A stretch of DNA of 64,000 nucleotides. Origin: Wuchereria bancrofti. Its lineage: Eukaryota > Nematoda > Chromadorea > Rhabditida > Onchocercidae. The notes under the pieces were generated by a model, which did no database searches, had not been told where the DNA came from, and was given only the letters and a program-made list of their open reading frames with translations. Both the position numbers and the translations under genes were made by a program. The DNA is taken from NCBI GenBank assembly GCA_005281725.1, contig SSBO01000009.1, positions 11,856,250-11,920,249 on the forward strand, in the 5' to 3' direction. Position 1 is the stretch's first letter; each line of letters starts with the position of its first letter. Positions 1-11,276 of this stretch are shown piece after piece.

Positions 1-163
1 CTTTTTCAGTATTTCTGGGAATTTTCGAATTAGGATGGATATTTAGTGGTTTTTTTTCCTTTTTTTTTCATTAAATGTCATCAAATTACACTATCAAAAT
101 TTGGTTATTTCGTTGTATCTCATGACCAATCAATATTTATAAATAATTGTGCAGAAGATTTAC

Positions 164-3100
164 CGCGGTACATCACCAACAATGACATTTCCAGTATATT
201 CATCCACAGATAGCCAACCAGGATCATCTCTTAAAAGGATAAACCTTAGTGTATCAAGTGGTGCATTTTCAAGTTCCGGTTGCAAGATGGGATTACCTGA
301 AACAGTCCAATACTTCCTTTTTAATAATTTAATTTATCAATTCAAAATTCTTACTTCAGCTGAGATTTCAGAAGGAAAAAGAAAAACCTTTGAATAGCTT
401 TTCAGTATTAATAGTTCTTTCATATTTGGCTCGTTTAAAATGAGCTTTTGTCACAGTATTCTGAAACATAAATTTTTCGACTTAATTTCATTAATTAAAA
501 ATATAAAACAAAAAATGCAAGAATAGTCATTTTGCATATTTCATATTCGTTGTAAAAATAGTTGGAAACAAATCTTAAAGAAACAAGCCAAAAATAAGTT
601 TGGAATACGTTGAAATGAGATATTCGATTGAACAGAATTAAATTGAAAAATTGATACTAGAGACAAACTTACCAGTACTTGTGCATTAACAGTGATTTTT
701 TGTTCTGGAATATTTCCATCGGGATCACGAGCAGTTATATTCAATTGATAAGTTCCTGCTGCTGGCAAGGACCAAAGTCGCCCGTAATAAATATCATCAC
801 GCACCTTTTCTAGCGAAATAAATGCTGATGCCGGACCATCAATGCTTATCTCATTGATATTATATGGTGCTGCATCATTATCTTTTACCTGTTAATTGCA
901 AATCTTTTGGTGAAAATTTAATGTTTGCCAAAATTCATCCTTTTATTTATTGGAAGTAGTTTTTATTTCGTCATTATTTAAAATTATTCATTCGGAATCA
1001 ACTTTTATTACCTTTACAACAAAAGGCTTCGTCAGACGGCCATTTGATACCGTAATATCATTTTGCAATGTTTCTAGAATTGGACCATTGTCATTTCGAT
1101 CGTCGATATGAATTCTTACGATTGCAGGAATGGAATTTAAACCATCTTAAGAATCAGGAAATTTGTATATTGTACAGGTGTCACATACAACAAGTGATGA
1201 TAAAGATTATTTGATGACAAAATTTGAACTGGTCTATTTCAGAAATAAGCAACATTCCAGAGTTTCTTTTGACAATATGCTTTTTTCCTAATTCGGTCTA
1301 CTTCCGGTCTAGCAGTAGGGAAAGGGTTTATGCCAGTGAAAATTTGTCATTTAAGACACTTTAACTGAATATGTAAGTGAACAGCTCGTTCAAGGTGATG
1401 TAAGTAATGAAAAGTTAGGGTGAAATTTTACGTGTCACAAAATCTGAAGGGACGAAGCCAGAATATTGATGGTATTCTCAAGTAAGTTCTACGTTAATGG
1501 TTACCACAGGTAAGTTATATTATGATTGAATGATTAATGAAAGAGCTTACTGAGATCAGTAACGATAGCAAGAAGGTGATATGCAGTAGTTTGCTCTCGA
1601 TCCAAACATGGCAAGACACTTGGACATGAAACACTTACTGTACCACCGTTTATCGCGAATCTTTAAATGAATGAATTTTAGAGAATGTACAATTTATCTT
1701 GCAAATGTTGATAAAAAAAATACTGTTGTTTGCTTTTTATTTTTGAATTTTTAAGCAAATTTGCTTTCAAATATAAAGGAAGTGGAGTTTTGAACTTGAA
1801 GCTGGCTAATTTGAATGAAATAATTTAATTTAAATAAAATAAGAATAATTTTTTTCACATTATTTATACAAGTAAATACACTGTAACAAAATATCCAAAA
1901 TATACAGTTCACTTCCGGGACCAATCAGCTGATAAGTGATTGGATGCTCACGGTGATCCATAAATTCAACTTCCATTTGGCCAACTTTTTGTCCTGTTAT
2001 GCTACCTTCACTTATATGAAAATCATATTCAGGAAACAAGAATGCTGGTGCTTCATTGCTTAGATTTTCATCTCTCATAATGCTAATTACTTTTGATGAT
2101 GTCACTGACGGACGTGTTCGTTGAGATGCTGTCACCTAAAAACATAGAGCTTTGTTGATGAGAAACGTCATGAATTTATCCTTTATAATTCATTTCGCTT
2201 TTCAATTTATCGATTAAAATAGTCAAAAATAAGAAGATGCTAAAATTTGCTAAAATTTTTCAAACTTTTAAGAAACAAATTCTTCTCTGCGATGTATAAG
2301 AATTGATGTATCACTAGGAGAAATTTTTAAAATTCCTACTACCAGTAAATTTCACCTTAACAACAACAGGCCCATCCAAAAGATCGCGATCTAGTTTCTC
2401 AGCATCACGAATAGCAAGGAAAACCGTTTTTCCTGGTTGCATACGATGTGGAATAACTTCTAATGCGGAAGAATTTACTGATACCATAATTACATCATTA
2501 GGATCCTAAACAACGAAAAAAAAAAACAAATTGTTTGAATTTTACTGTTTAGAATAAAAAGTAATTCGAGATTTTCAGTAACTTACCATGTTGCTGGCAG
2601 TAATGATGATATCAAGATCAGACAAAATGTCGGAATCTCGAAATTCATAAGGCAAAATGTATTTGTCTCCTTCACTGGTTTTTAACTTCATATCTATCAC
2701 TGAAATTGCTGAATAATTAAAATCAATTATTAAATTTCCTCCTAACATGATTTGCTATTTGTCCGATTATTATACTAATATTTTCCTTTTCTTAATAATT
2801 TACAAGGATTAAAATCTACAAAAATGTGGAAATTCCTAATTATTTCAGGTAGTATTTCTTTTGGATTTAGGTATATAAACTTGATCACAAAAAGTTTGTT
2901 AAAACTATTCTACCACTTAAGCTTACTTGTTTCTTTTAATTCCATCTCACTTATTCTGAAACCATTCTCCAGGCTATCATCTTCTTCAGGCCATTCCTCT
3001 TTGGCTTCGGTTTCCGTCCGGATTGTTTCTGGATGTAACACAACTGCAATTGTCGACTTATCACTGTTTGTCAGCTGAGTCTGTTGCAACTTGTTAATTT

Positions 3101-6100
3101 CAAAATTTTCGTTATCATTTTGATTCCAACTTTCATTTGTTTCGTAATCTAAATTCATGTGAAGCTTGTCTGTTAAGCTGATTGACATTTGTTGACGGCT
3201 AATAGTATTACTTCCGCGTTCTACATCAATTGTCTTTATCGTGTCATTTGAAGTTACCGTTGTATCAACATTATCAGAAATGGTACTAATATTATCAGTA
3301 TAACCTTTCCCGGCAAAAGCATTGATATTTGAAGAAGTATGATGTTTATCTTCATCATCTGTATTGATATCATCATAACTGGTATTATCATTATCAGCAG
3401 AATGAGTGTTAATATCATCATTATTAGTGTTTAGTTTATGTATCATCAAGTCATCTTCGCTTATTTTAAAATTTGATGCAGATTTCCTGGAGTTTTCTTG
3501 GAAGTGTTTGCTCCAGTGCATATTGTCAACGTTATCCCCAGAATCATCCACTGCAGGTGTTGTTGTCAATGACATGAAGGATGCACCAAATTCTTCTTGC
3601 AAACTTTTTCCATCTTCTACTGGACTATTCGCGAATAAGTTGTTGCTATTTTGGATTGATGAAGCAGCGGTCATTTTTAATTTATTATTATCTACCGGTA
3701 GCTGTTCTTGGCTGGAAGAGGAGAAATTATTATTGTTCTCGTTGTTTTTAGTGCTCTCATCTATTTCTATTGTTAATGCATTCTTATAAAATTTGGTACT
3801 CACTGATGTTCCTTCTTCAGATGAAACTGAAATGTAATGGGTGTCATCCAAATTATCAATATCAGAATTCGTTGAACCAACTTTTTGAAAATTCTCTGGA
3901 AGTGTTACTGAAATAATTTCAGAATCCTGTAATGGTTCAAATCCATCCATATTTTGCTTTTTATTCAAAATTTCTTTATTTGGAAAATCTGTCCAATTTT
4001 CCGGAACTGTTTCGGAAAGCTGTTTGAATTCGGATTCTCGGAATGAGGAAGGAACTGCTTTAGTCACTGATTCTAACTGGTGTTTTGTTATTTCGTTAAC
4101 TTTTAGAAAGAAAAATCCTTTTGATCTTTTTTCCGTTTCAGATTCAGCAGCATTAGTTGTTGTTTCAGTATCATGAATGGTCGATTGGAAATTTTCCACA
4201 AAATTCTCACGCATAGAAGATTCTTCCGGAAATAATGATAATGTTGCAATAGCTTGCCAACTTCGAGATGCAGTAACACGAGGAAATTCAGGTCCTAAGA
4301 CAGATTCTGTAGCTTCTATTTCTTGAACATTACTCAGTTTCTCGATTGCTGTTTCACCTGTACTTTCTGAAGAACCCTTTGTAGGTTCAGTTTGCATTTT
4401 TTTAATATTCCAGCTACCACGAGCGGTAGATGTGTCTATATCAACTTGTTTCAGATTCGGTATAGTCACGGTAGTAATTCCAGGTCCAATCTCAGAAATA
4501 TCCTCAGAGCCTGTAACAGTATAATGTTCCGAATCAGTAGAAAGTTTTGGTATAGTAAATTCTTCCATAAATGATGTTTCAGTGGAACTAGAAATTGTTG
4601 TTAATTCGGAAGAATAAGATGCCCTTTTGGTAGCAAATGTTAGCACTTCAACATTGATATCTGTAGAAGTTTCAAATTTGCCTTGACTAGCCTGAAATAA
4701 AATAATGAAATTGGTAGAAATCCATATGATTTGAAGAACGTGTATGATACAGAGAATCACTTCAAAAAAAAAGAACTTTACTTTAATTTGAAATTTATAT
4801 TGGCCATTGTTGGTTTTTCTGAAATCAACGTCAGCACCATCATGTAACATAAGTTTAATTGCAATAATAAGGCGGTTTGCATTCTAAAATATAACAAGCT
4901 ATTAACTCATACTAAACTAAAAATTCATGCTAAGTAAATATTTGTGGGTTACTAAGATTGCAAAAGTATTAATTTGGATCGATTTCAGGTATTTTATTGT
5001 GTGCATAAATGCAATTTAACTCATGTTAAATCAAATGGCAAATATATAAGTTATCAGTAGGTTATCAGTAAGGTGAGATCAATTTAAGACAAGGGATGAA
5101 TAATTGTTACATTTAGAGTTAGTCGTGCATAAGTAAATAAAGCAAAAATACCAAATATGTGCTTTTTGGAAGTGTTTTTGAATAGCAATGTCTAATTTAT
5201 TTAGTATTAGCAAAAAAACAAAAAAAAAAAAGGGAATGAAGTTATTGAGTTTAATAATAAAATGTTAGCAAGAGGAAATGAGAAGAATTCACAAAAAAAA
5301 AAAATACCGTCTCTGTTTCCATTTCACCTAGATAAAACCACTGAAGTGGTTCGGATTGAATTGAAAATTTTGTTTCGATACTGTCAGTATGGGTCAAAAA
5401 GTAAACTACAGCAACAATCATCGAATCCTGCAGTATACTTATGATCATAAAATATAGAAACAAAAGATTTCCTTTGCTCTTTGCATATGTTAAATTGCGT
5501 ACAATTGAAATTTTCACTTAATGTTTCGTTTAAATGCTATGTAAATTCTAAGACTTCAACTATTAAAACACTGTCACAACTACTAAAATTTTTTTTAAAA
5601 GAGAATGAATTTGAAAAAAATGATTGAAATCAAAATTTTCTGTGAAACCTTGTTTTTTCCTTCCGGTACATATATTTCATAATTATTATGCTCGAAATGT
5701 GGCATAAAAATAAAAACAGGCGCTTTTGGCTTCTTTGTTGCTTGTTCAGACTGATTAATGGATGATTTATTCAAGATAGAAACTGATTGCTCCTCTAAAG
5801 CAATGAAATTTGGTTGTACAGGAAATTCCTTATCATTCCTTGTTTCAACTTCATGTCCAACAGTTTGTTCAGTTGTCATGCTTGAGATTTCTGCACGAAT
5901 TTTGTTTTCCGGATTCAAATGATCCGTAATAAAATGTATGGAAGCATTCCAACTCTGCAAATGCGTAAATTTAAATTGAACAAACAAATTGTATTAAAAT
6001 AGATAGATCTTATAAAATAAACACTAAATAAAAGTAAATCAAAATCAAAGAATTCAATAAAATATAAACCGTATACGAATCTCTTCCGTGACTTCGCGTT

Positions 6101-7927
6101 CTGATAGTAAGAGGCAAATTAAAATTCGTAATGTTCTTGGTACTGGTGTAAACAATCCGTAATCGATAACTATCATTGCTGAGTAAATCGGTGACGCAAA
6201 ATACAACTTCCGGTAGCATGCATATGAATTCGATTGAACTATTAAACGTGTCATGCGCTTTTACAGATAAAATTTCATCACCGGAAAAAAGAAAAATAAA
6301 CAAATAATTTGATAAACATTAAGATGGCAATAGCAAAAACTTTTTTTAATTATTCGGCACACAAAAATCATTCATTAAGTTACTGTTTAACATTACATAA
6401 CTCGAAAAATATTTTTCAAAATTTCATTTCACAATCATAATTGTGCTTTAATTACGACAGCTCTGGAAAAATTAATACCTGAATGAAACTTTTCAATATG
6501 AACAGGCTCAATGAAAATTTGTGGATTGCTCCAGGTAATCGGGCTATTCGGAATGCTCCCTGCAGTGTAATCCATGATATTCAAAGTGGAATCATCTGTT
6601 CCTGTTGCCATTTTCAAATTGGAAATAGGTGTATTAACAGTGAGGAAATCCAATGAATTCTTCATATGTGACTGAGATAAATTCCAATTTTCTTTAGCGT
6701 GAATGAAATTTGAATCCTGAACCAACTTTTCGGCAGTATCTTCATCTGCTACACTAAAAGAATTACCTAATCTTACTTTAAAATTTGCTACTTTTTTATT
6801 TTTCTCAACTTGTTCAGTTTTTTAACTTTTTAGTGAAAAGAGCTGAAAAAAAAAAAACATCTCAAACAACCTGTGAAGAAATTCACTCATTTGTGATGCT
6901 GGCCGTTGTAAATTATCATTTGTTTGAGTGGTGACACTATGCATAGTTCCATCTTCTCTGAATTCTTTCAGGATTTCATCAGTGGCTTTTTCTCCTGAAG
7001 ATAGCCAATATTTTAGAAATTCATGGCGTAAAAAAGAAGGCAAATAGTAAATAAAGAAAAAAAGAAAGGAATCGTAAATAATTGTAATACCGACGATCAT
7101 CAATGATCCATCGAGAACTGATGGCGAAAGCTTTTCAAGCATTCTTTCACTGAAAAACAATACTAAAGAAAGCATTAAATCTTTTGTTATGAAATCAAAA
7201 AGTCCTTTATACAAAAACAAAAAACAAAAAAAAATAATTGATTTCATTTCTTGGAACCTTGATGGTATAGACATCATATCGTTTTCAAATGACTGTTTAC
7301 CAAATATGTTATGGTTGTTGATGTCATCTGATTTCTAGAAAAATAAGAACTTATTAGATTAGTTTAAGAAATCTTTTAAAAATCAATGAAGAACACTTTT
7401 AATATAAAATAACCTTATTGATTAGACCATTTAATGCGTACATATGACAAACTCGTATACTTATTTATTAATTCTTCGAAATTATTTCATTCAATTGAGA
7501 TGTTTTATAAATGTATTAATTGTTAATGTACTAATAAATATTGCAGTGAACCTTTAAATAATCAAACATGCTATCATCTGGTTTATCTCTGATCATTCCA
7601 AATTTTGACGTACTCGGATCATTATTTGGAAGATCAGCTCCGGAAATAAACTTTCCAAAAGCTACATCAAAAATTTCATTTTCATTCATTTTTGTAAATG
7701 ATATCTGTCCTGAAAGAAGAAAAAAAAAAAATTGAAAATAAAATTGGATCATTACAAATGATTAAATACTTTGTAGTTTTATCATTGTTCTAAACAATTT
7801 TAGCATTATTAAACACTATGTGCTTTGGAAATGTCTACTCATTCAGCTTTTATTAGTTACAAACAAATTAAAAAAAAAATTTACCGCATGTTTCAGAGGC
7901 TAATAAAATCCATAACCAAATTAACAT
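164..7927 (-). CDS. Divergent cadherin-superfamily protein, 5' part, runs off left edge
   Basis: I built the gene from 18 phase-consistent exons: 7885-7927, 7552-7709, 7258-7334, 7091-7149, 6871-6994, 6479-6753, 6070-6281, 5649-5954, 5308-5427, 4782-4883, 2927-4691, 2587-2699, 2356-2505, 1882-2135, 1551-1660, 1012-1145, 673-888 and 164-312 (about 1455 residues so far). The start MLIWLWILLASETCG is a short signal peptide, so the product should be secreted or a type I membrane protein. A non-repetitive acidic N-terminal region comes first. Weak cadherin-like folds follow (GDEILSVKAHDTFN; APVFIF; DINVEVL). Next is a 588-codon low-complexity exon, then clearer repeats with YDFHISEG, LDREQTTAYHLLAIVTD, IDDRNDNGP and YTGNVIV. 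The calcium motifs are only partly kept. By family it should act in adhesion, but I cannot name a C. elegans orthologue. The 6070-6281 exon needs a CG acceptor. The acceptor of the last exon (312 or 296) was chosen because 296 puts a stop in frame. Confidence 0.8.
2927..4691 (-). other. Large low-complexity Ser/Thr/Asp/Asn/Glu-rich exon of the cadherin-like gene
   Basis: This single 1765-base exon encodes 588 residues with no recognisable fold and few cysteines or aromatics. It is rich in Ser, Thr, Glu, Asp and Asn, including a run dominated by DND, DDIN and DED. It lies between the second divergent cadherin-like repeat and the following ones, with phase 0 at its 5' side and phase 1 at its 3' side. 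It probably forms a long disordered, possibly O-glycosylated stalk in the extracellular part. The only open frames on the opposite strand here (for example 3406-3789) are shadows of this composition. Confidence 0.75.
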
Positions 7928-7958
7928 TGTAAAATGTAGTCGACTTTCGTTTTTACCT

Positions 7959-7960
7959 CT
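7959..7960 (-). promoter_or_regulatory. Candidate spliced-leader trans-splice acceptor of the cadherin-like gene
   Basis: On the minus strand AAATTTTAG ends at 7959, about 31 bases before the start codon at 7925-7927. No upstream coding exon is visible. In nematodes such a site next to the first coding exon is usually a spliced-leader acceptor; this is an inference from position and motif. Confidence 0.4.
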
Positions 7961-9441
7961 AAAATTTCATAGTTTATAAAACGTACGACAAAAGTATCTT
8001 ATTTATATGAATAATTTTAAGTTTAATTTTCATATATTCTAGTAACTAATCATTAATCCTAGGGACCAGCATCATCACTAATCTAATGAATCTCATCCAA
8101 TCAGTGATAAGATGCTGTAGATACGTCATTATCACGCATTATATTTCACGAGAATATTTCTGGTAGAATAAAAGTCGATGAAAACAATTTTGGTAAATGT
8201 TAGTTCGAAGATGATTCAGCTAGAAATTTGATAAAAATTAACTCCGTTCGGTTGATGTCAATAACACATTCGAATCACGCATCGTTCATTGTCTTTGTCA
8301 TTTTGACCTAATTACAACTGCCATTTCTTTTCTTTTTTTCCTACTTTCATCGTGCAAAATCTTTATTCTTTTTTCTTTTTTAATGTTTGGAAGCAATGAT
8401 TTACCTGCATAGAAATGGTAAACATTGCGGTAAAGAGAGAAAAGGGAGAGTAAAAGGGAGGAAGAGAAGAAAAAAAAAATATCCAATTTAAAAACTTTTG
8501 ATCAAATCATATTTGCTAAAAAGTCCACTAAATATACTGTCAGATTTTAATACTGGATAAAGTTTCAGGTATCAAGACATATTCAACTCATCAGCGATGA
8601 TATGCTTCCATATCAGACTATAATCGAGTGCATATTGAAAAATAATCTATAGAAAAAGAGAGTGGATTAGTTGTCAACGAATTGTCAAACGAATGATAAT
8701 CATCTAATTGAAGTCCAAGAATCCAATGACAATTACTTACAAATGTGTTAACAATATGCACTTCATTGTGAGGGAAATCACTCTAAATTTTGCATTATCT
8801 TTTAAGACATTATAGGGAAAGGCAATATATTATTCGATGTCGAAAATTCATTTTTGAAATGACGTTAGTATGAATAGCAAGGAAAAGGGTTTGTAAAGAA
8901 GTAGAGATAATTGAAAACTTTAATTTGAAGTTCTAAGACCACCTAATATTTCTCCCTTGATAACTATGCTTGTGATTGTTAACAAATACACAATACACAT
9001 AACTCCGGTTTGTACAGAAACTTTCTGCAAACTATTTGTTAGCTTTGCCAGTTTTCCATAGAAATTGGAATTATAATTTCAATGTAAATTCTAAAAGCTG
9101 ATTCTAACATAAGTTATGGAAAATTTGTTCTTGTTAATTGACATGCATTATAGAACCAAACTTTATTGAACAGAGAACTCTTTTCATATTCACAGAAAAG
9201 TTTTACGCAAATTAAAACACATTCGAAATGCCAAAAAGTGAACACTTGGCAAATAAATTCACACGTTTAAAAAAATTTTCAAACTCTGGTCCAGTATTTT
9301 AAATGACGTATGTATTACTTAGGTAATTTGGAAAAACTGGACATATAAAAGCAAGTTTAAAACATTCGAGATATATAGTTTTCAATAATTATTAGAACCA
9401 GAAAAATCAAAGAATGATCAGTGCAGAAAAGGGAGGAAAAA
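7961..9441. other. Intergenic spacer between cadherin-like gene and CDK1-like copy A
   Basis: I see no gene here. The stretch carries the upstream region of the cadherin-like gene and the 3' flank of the kinase at 9442-11272. A TGATAAG GATA-type site lies near 8110, inside a somewhat less AT-rich stretch at 8060-8290, which is where a promoter would be expected. A minus-strand TTTATT reverse complement (AATAAA) at 9172-9177 is a possible poly(A) signal for the kinase, about 265 bases past its stop. Confidence 0.4.
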
Positions 9442-11272
9442 TTAAAACCAGAGACGAGGTGGCACAGCAGATCCGTCATAATTCCCCGCTGGAAGTTTTG
9501 ACCGGTCGACGTCGTTGAAGTACGGATTCTTTAACAATGCTTTCGCTGAGACTCGCTCTTTCGGGTTGTAAGCAAGCATTGTCTGCAAAGAACATAGTAG
9601 TAATGGAAATGTACTTATGGATTTTAGGATTTTAGTTTAGCATCTGAAACAATTACCAACTGACTTTTTCAAAACTACGAAGTTTTCAAAACGTTGGATG
9701 AGCTTTCCATACCTTCAAGACTTTGATTCCTTCGTCGTCCATGTAGCTAGCAAGAATTTTCGAAAGTATGTTTTTTTCGTACACCGGATATGATTTTAGA
9801 AATCGTGGTATTTTTAACACGCCACTCTCTATTTCCACTTTCGGAGTTGACAGTATGCTAAAGATTTCAATAATGAAGCATCACGATTGAATGGAAGTTA
9901 AATTAATATGATAAACAAACCTGAAAATACGGAAAATCTGGTCGATTTCCGAATCACCCCTAAAGAGCGCTGTTTTCATGGCCATTTCAGCAAAAATGCA
10001 CCCGATGCTCCAAACGTCAACTGCCATCGAATAATTAGTACAACCGAATAGTATTTCTGGCGGTCGATACCATAAAGTGACCACCTACAGATAAGTTTAT
10101 CAAATAAATTGCAATGTAGAAATTCTGTAAATAATATAAATCCTAACAATTGTTTTAAAAATTTAGGCAACATATCTTCTTGAAAAAAAAACATTGAAAT
10201 TTGAGATGTTGCGCAATTTTTGGAGTGCTGCAATAGAAAAATAAAGGTGAAGAAACTTGACCACATCAGTGTATCTTCTTTCTGCAAACTCCAATTCTCT
10301 TGCGAGGCCAAAGTCAGCAATCTTGAGGCAACCCTTTCCGTCAACCAGCAAATTCTGTGGCTTTAAATCACGATGGAGAACATTACGCTGGTGACAGAAA
10401 CAGATGCCTTGCAAAATTTGGTACAAGTACGACTTTAGCTGCAATTAATAAGATTAATAAATCTTTAATTTTTAATCTGAATATCCACTAAAAATTTGTG
10501 GTTTGAGAAGGAATAATTTGCGGGACTAACAGAATGTTGTCTGTAATAACATAAGTGTACCAACCTCATCTTTATTCATTAGTTCTTCATAAGGAATTTT
10601 GTCAATGCATTTTTTCAAATCCATACTAAGGTATTCAAAGATCAAGTAAACCAGTCGTTCGTCCAGAATCACTTCTTTTAGACTAAAATCAATCAAATTT
10701 TGGTCAATATATATTACGATGTCTTAGTAACATTGAATTGGGAGAACTATGTGAAACAAATGATTTGCTCATTATCAATAATATACTTGGAATAATATGT
10801 ATCTTCATGGCAACCAAATTGTGGCACAAGATCCTTTTACATTCACCTTTTTAACTCTCAATAATTTAATGGTCAATACATTATATATTTGAAAATCTAA
10901 AAATGGAAACAAAAAAATACGTACGAAACGATGTTGGGATGTTTTAGTCTTTTAAGCAACGTCATTTCACGAAGAGCTGTACCCGGAATACCCTCCGAAT
11001 CATGTCTCAAACGTATCTTCTTCATTGCTACCAAATTACCTGTGCTCTTCTCAATTCCTTTGTAAACGACACCAAACGATCCTAGCGGTAGAGAAAAGAT
11101 GAAAAATGCTTAATTTTTATTTTTCTCTCAGGATTTCAAATTCACAAACTGTTCCCTATGATCTCAATATGACATGTTCTTAATTACCTTCACCAAGGAT
11201 TTCAGTTCGTTCGTACTTTTCCAAAGCAGTTTTATCCATCGTTCTGTTAATTCCAGTTCTGTAACTGTGCAT
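9442..11272 (-). CDS. CDK1-like cyclin-dependent kinase, copy A
   Basis: Seven exons give 328 residues from the upstream ATG (11270-11272), or 317 from the conserved MDKTALEKY start (11237-11239): 11188-11272, 10925-11081, 10565-10682, 10262-10438, 9921-10084, 9713-9857 and 9442-9582. Counting from MDK, the product has the glycine loop GEGSFG (16-21), the catalytic Lys38 in [15 protein letters not shown] (131-140), DFG (151-153) and the activation-loop Thr166 before [11 protein letters not shown]. It should be an active Ser/Thr kinase. The C-terminal KLPAGNYDG resembles the end of nematode CDK-1. Departures from CDK1 are Ser19/Phe20 in place of Thr14/Tyr15, PGTALRE in place of PSTAIRE, and RPPE in place of RAPE. 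The next gene (13766-16453) is a tandem paralogue on the same strand. It is probably not the essential cdk-1 itself, and the cyclin partner is unknown. Confidence 0.88.
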
Positions 11273-11274
11273 TA

Positions 11275-11276
11275 CT
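11275..11276 (-). promoter_or_regulatory. Candidate splice-leader acceptor of CDK1-like copy A
   Basis: The minus-strand sequence reads CTTTTAG followed by TAATGCACAG, so an AG lies two bases before the upstream in-frame ATG. This fits trans-splicing and supports the longer start, but an upstream untranslated exon could also use it. Confidence 0.35.

Noticed and set aside
149..397. 82-residue plus-strand open frame
   Set aside because: The minus strand here carries the cadherin exon 164-312 with a donor and in-frame continuation.
3406..3789. 127-residue plus-strand open frame
   Set aside because: It is antisense to the large cadherin-like exon 2927-4691, whose exon phases agree on both sides; the plus frame is a shadow.
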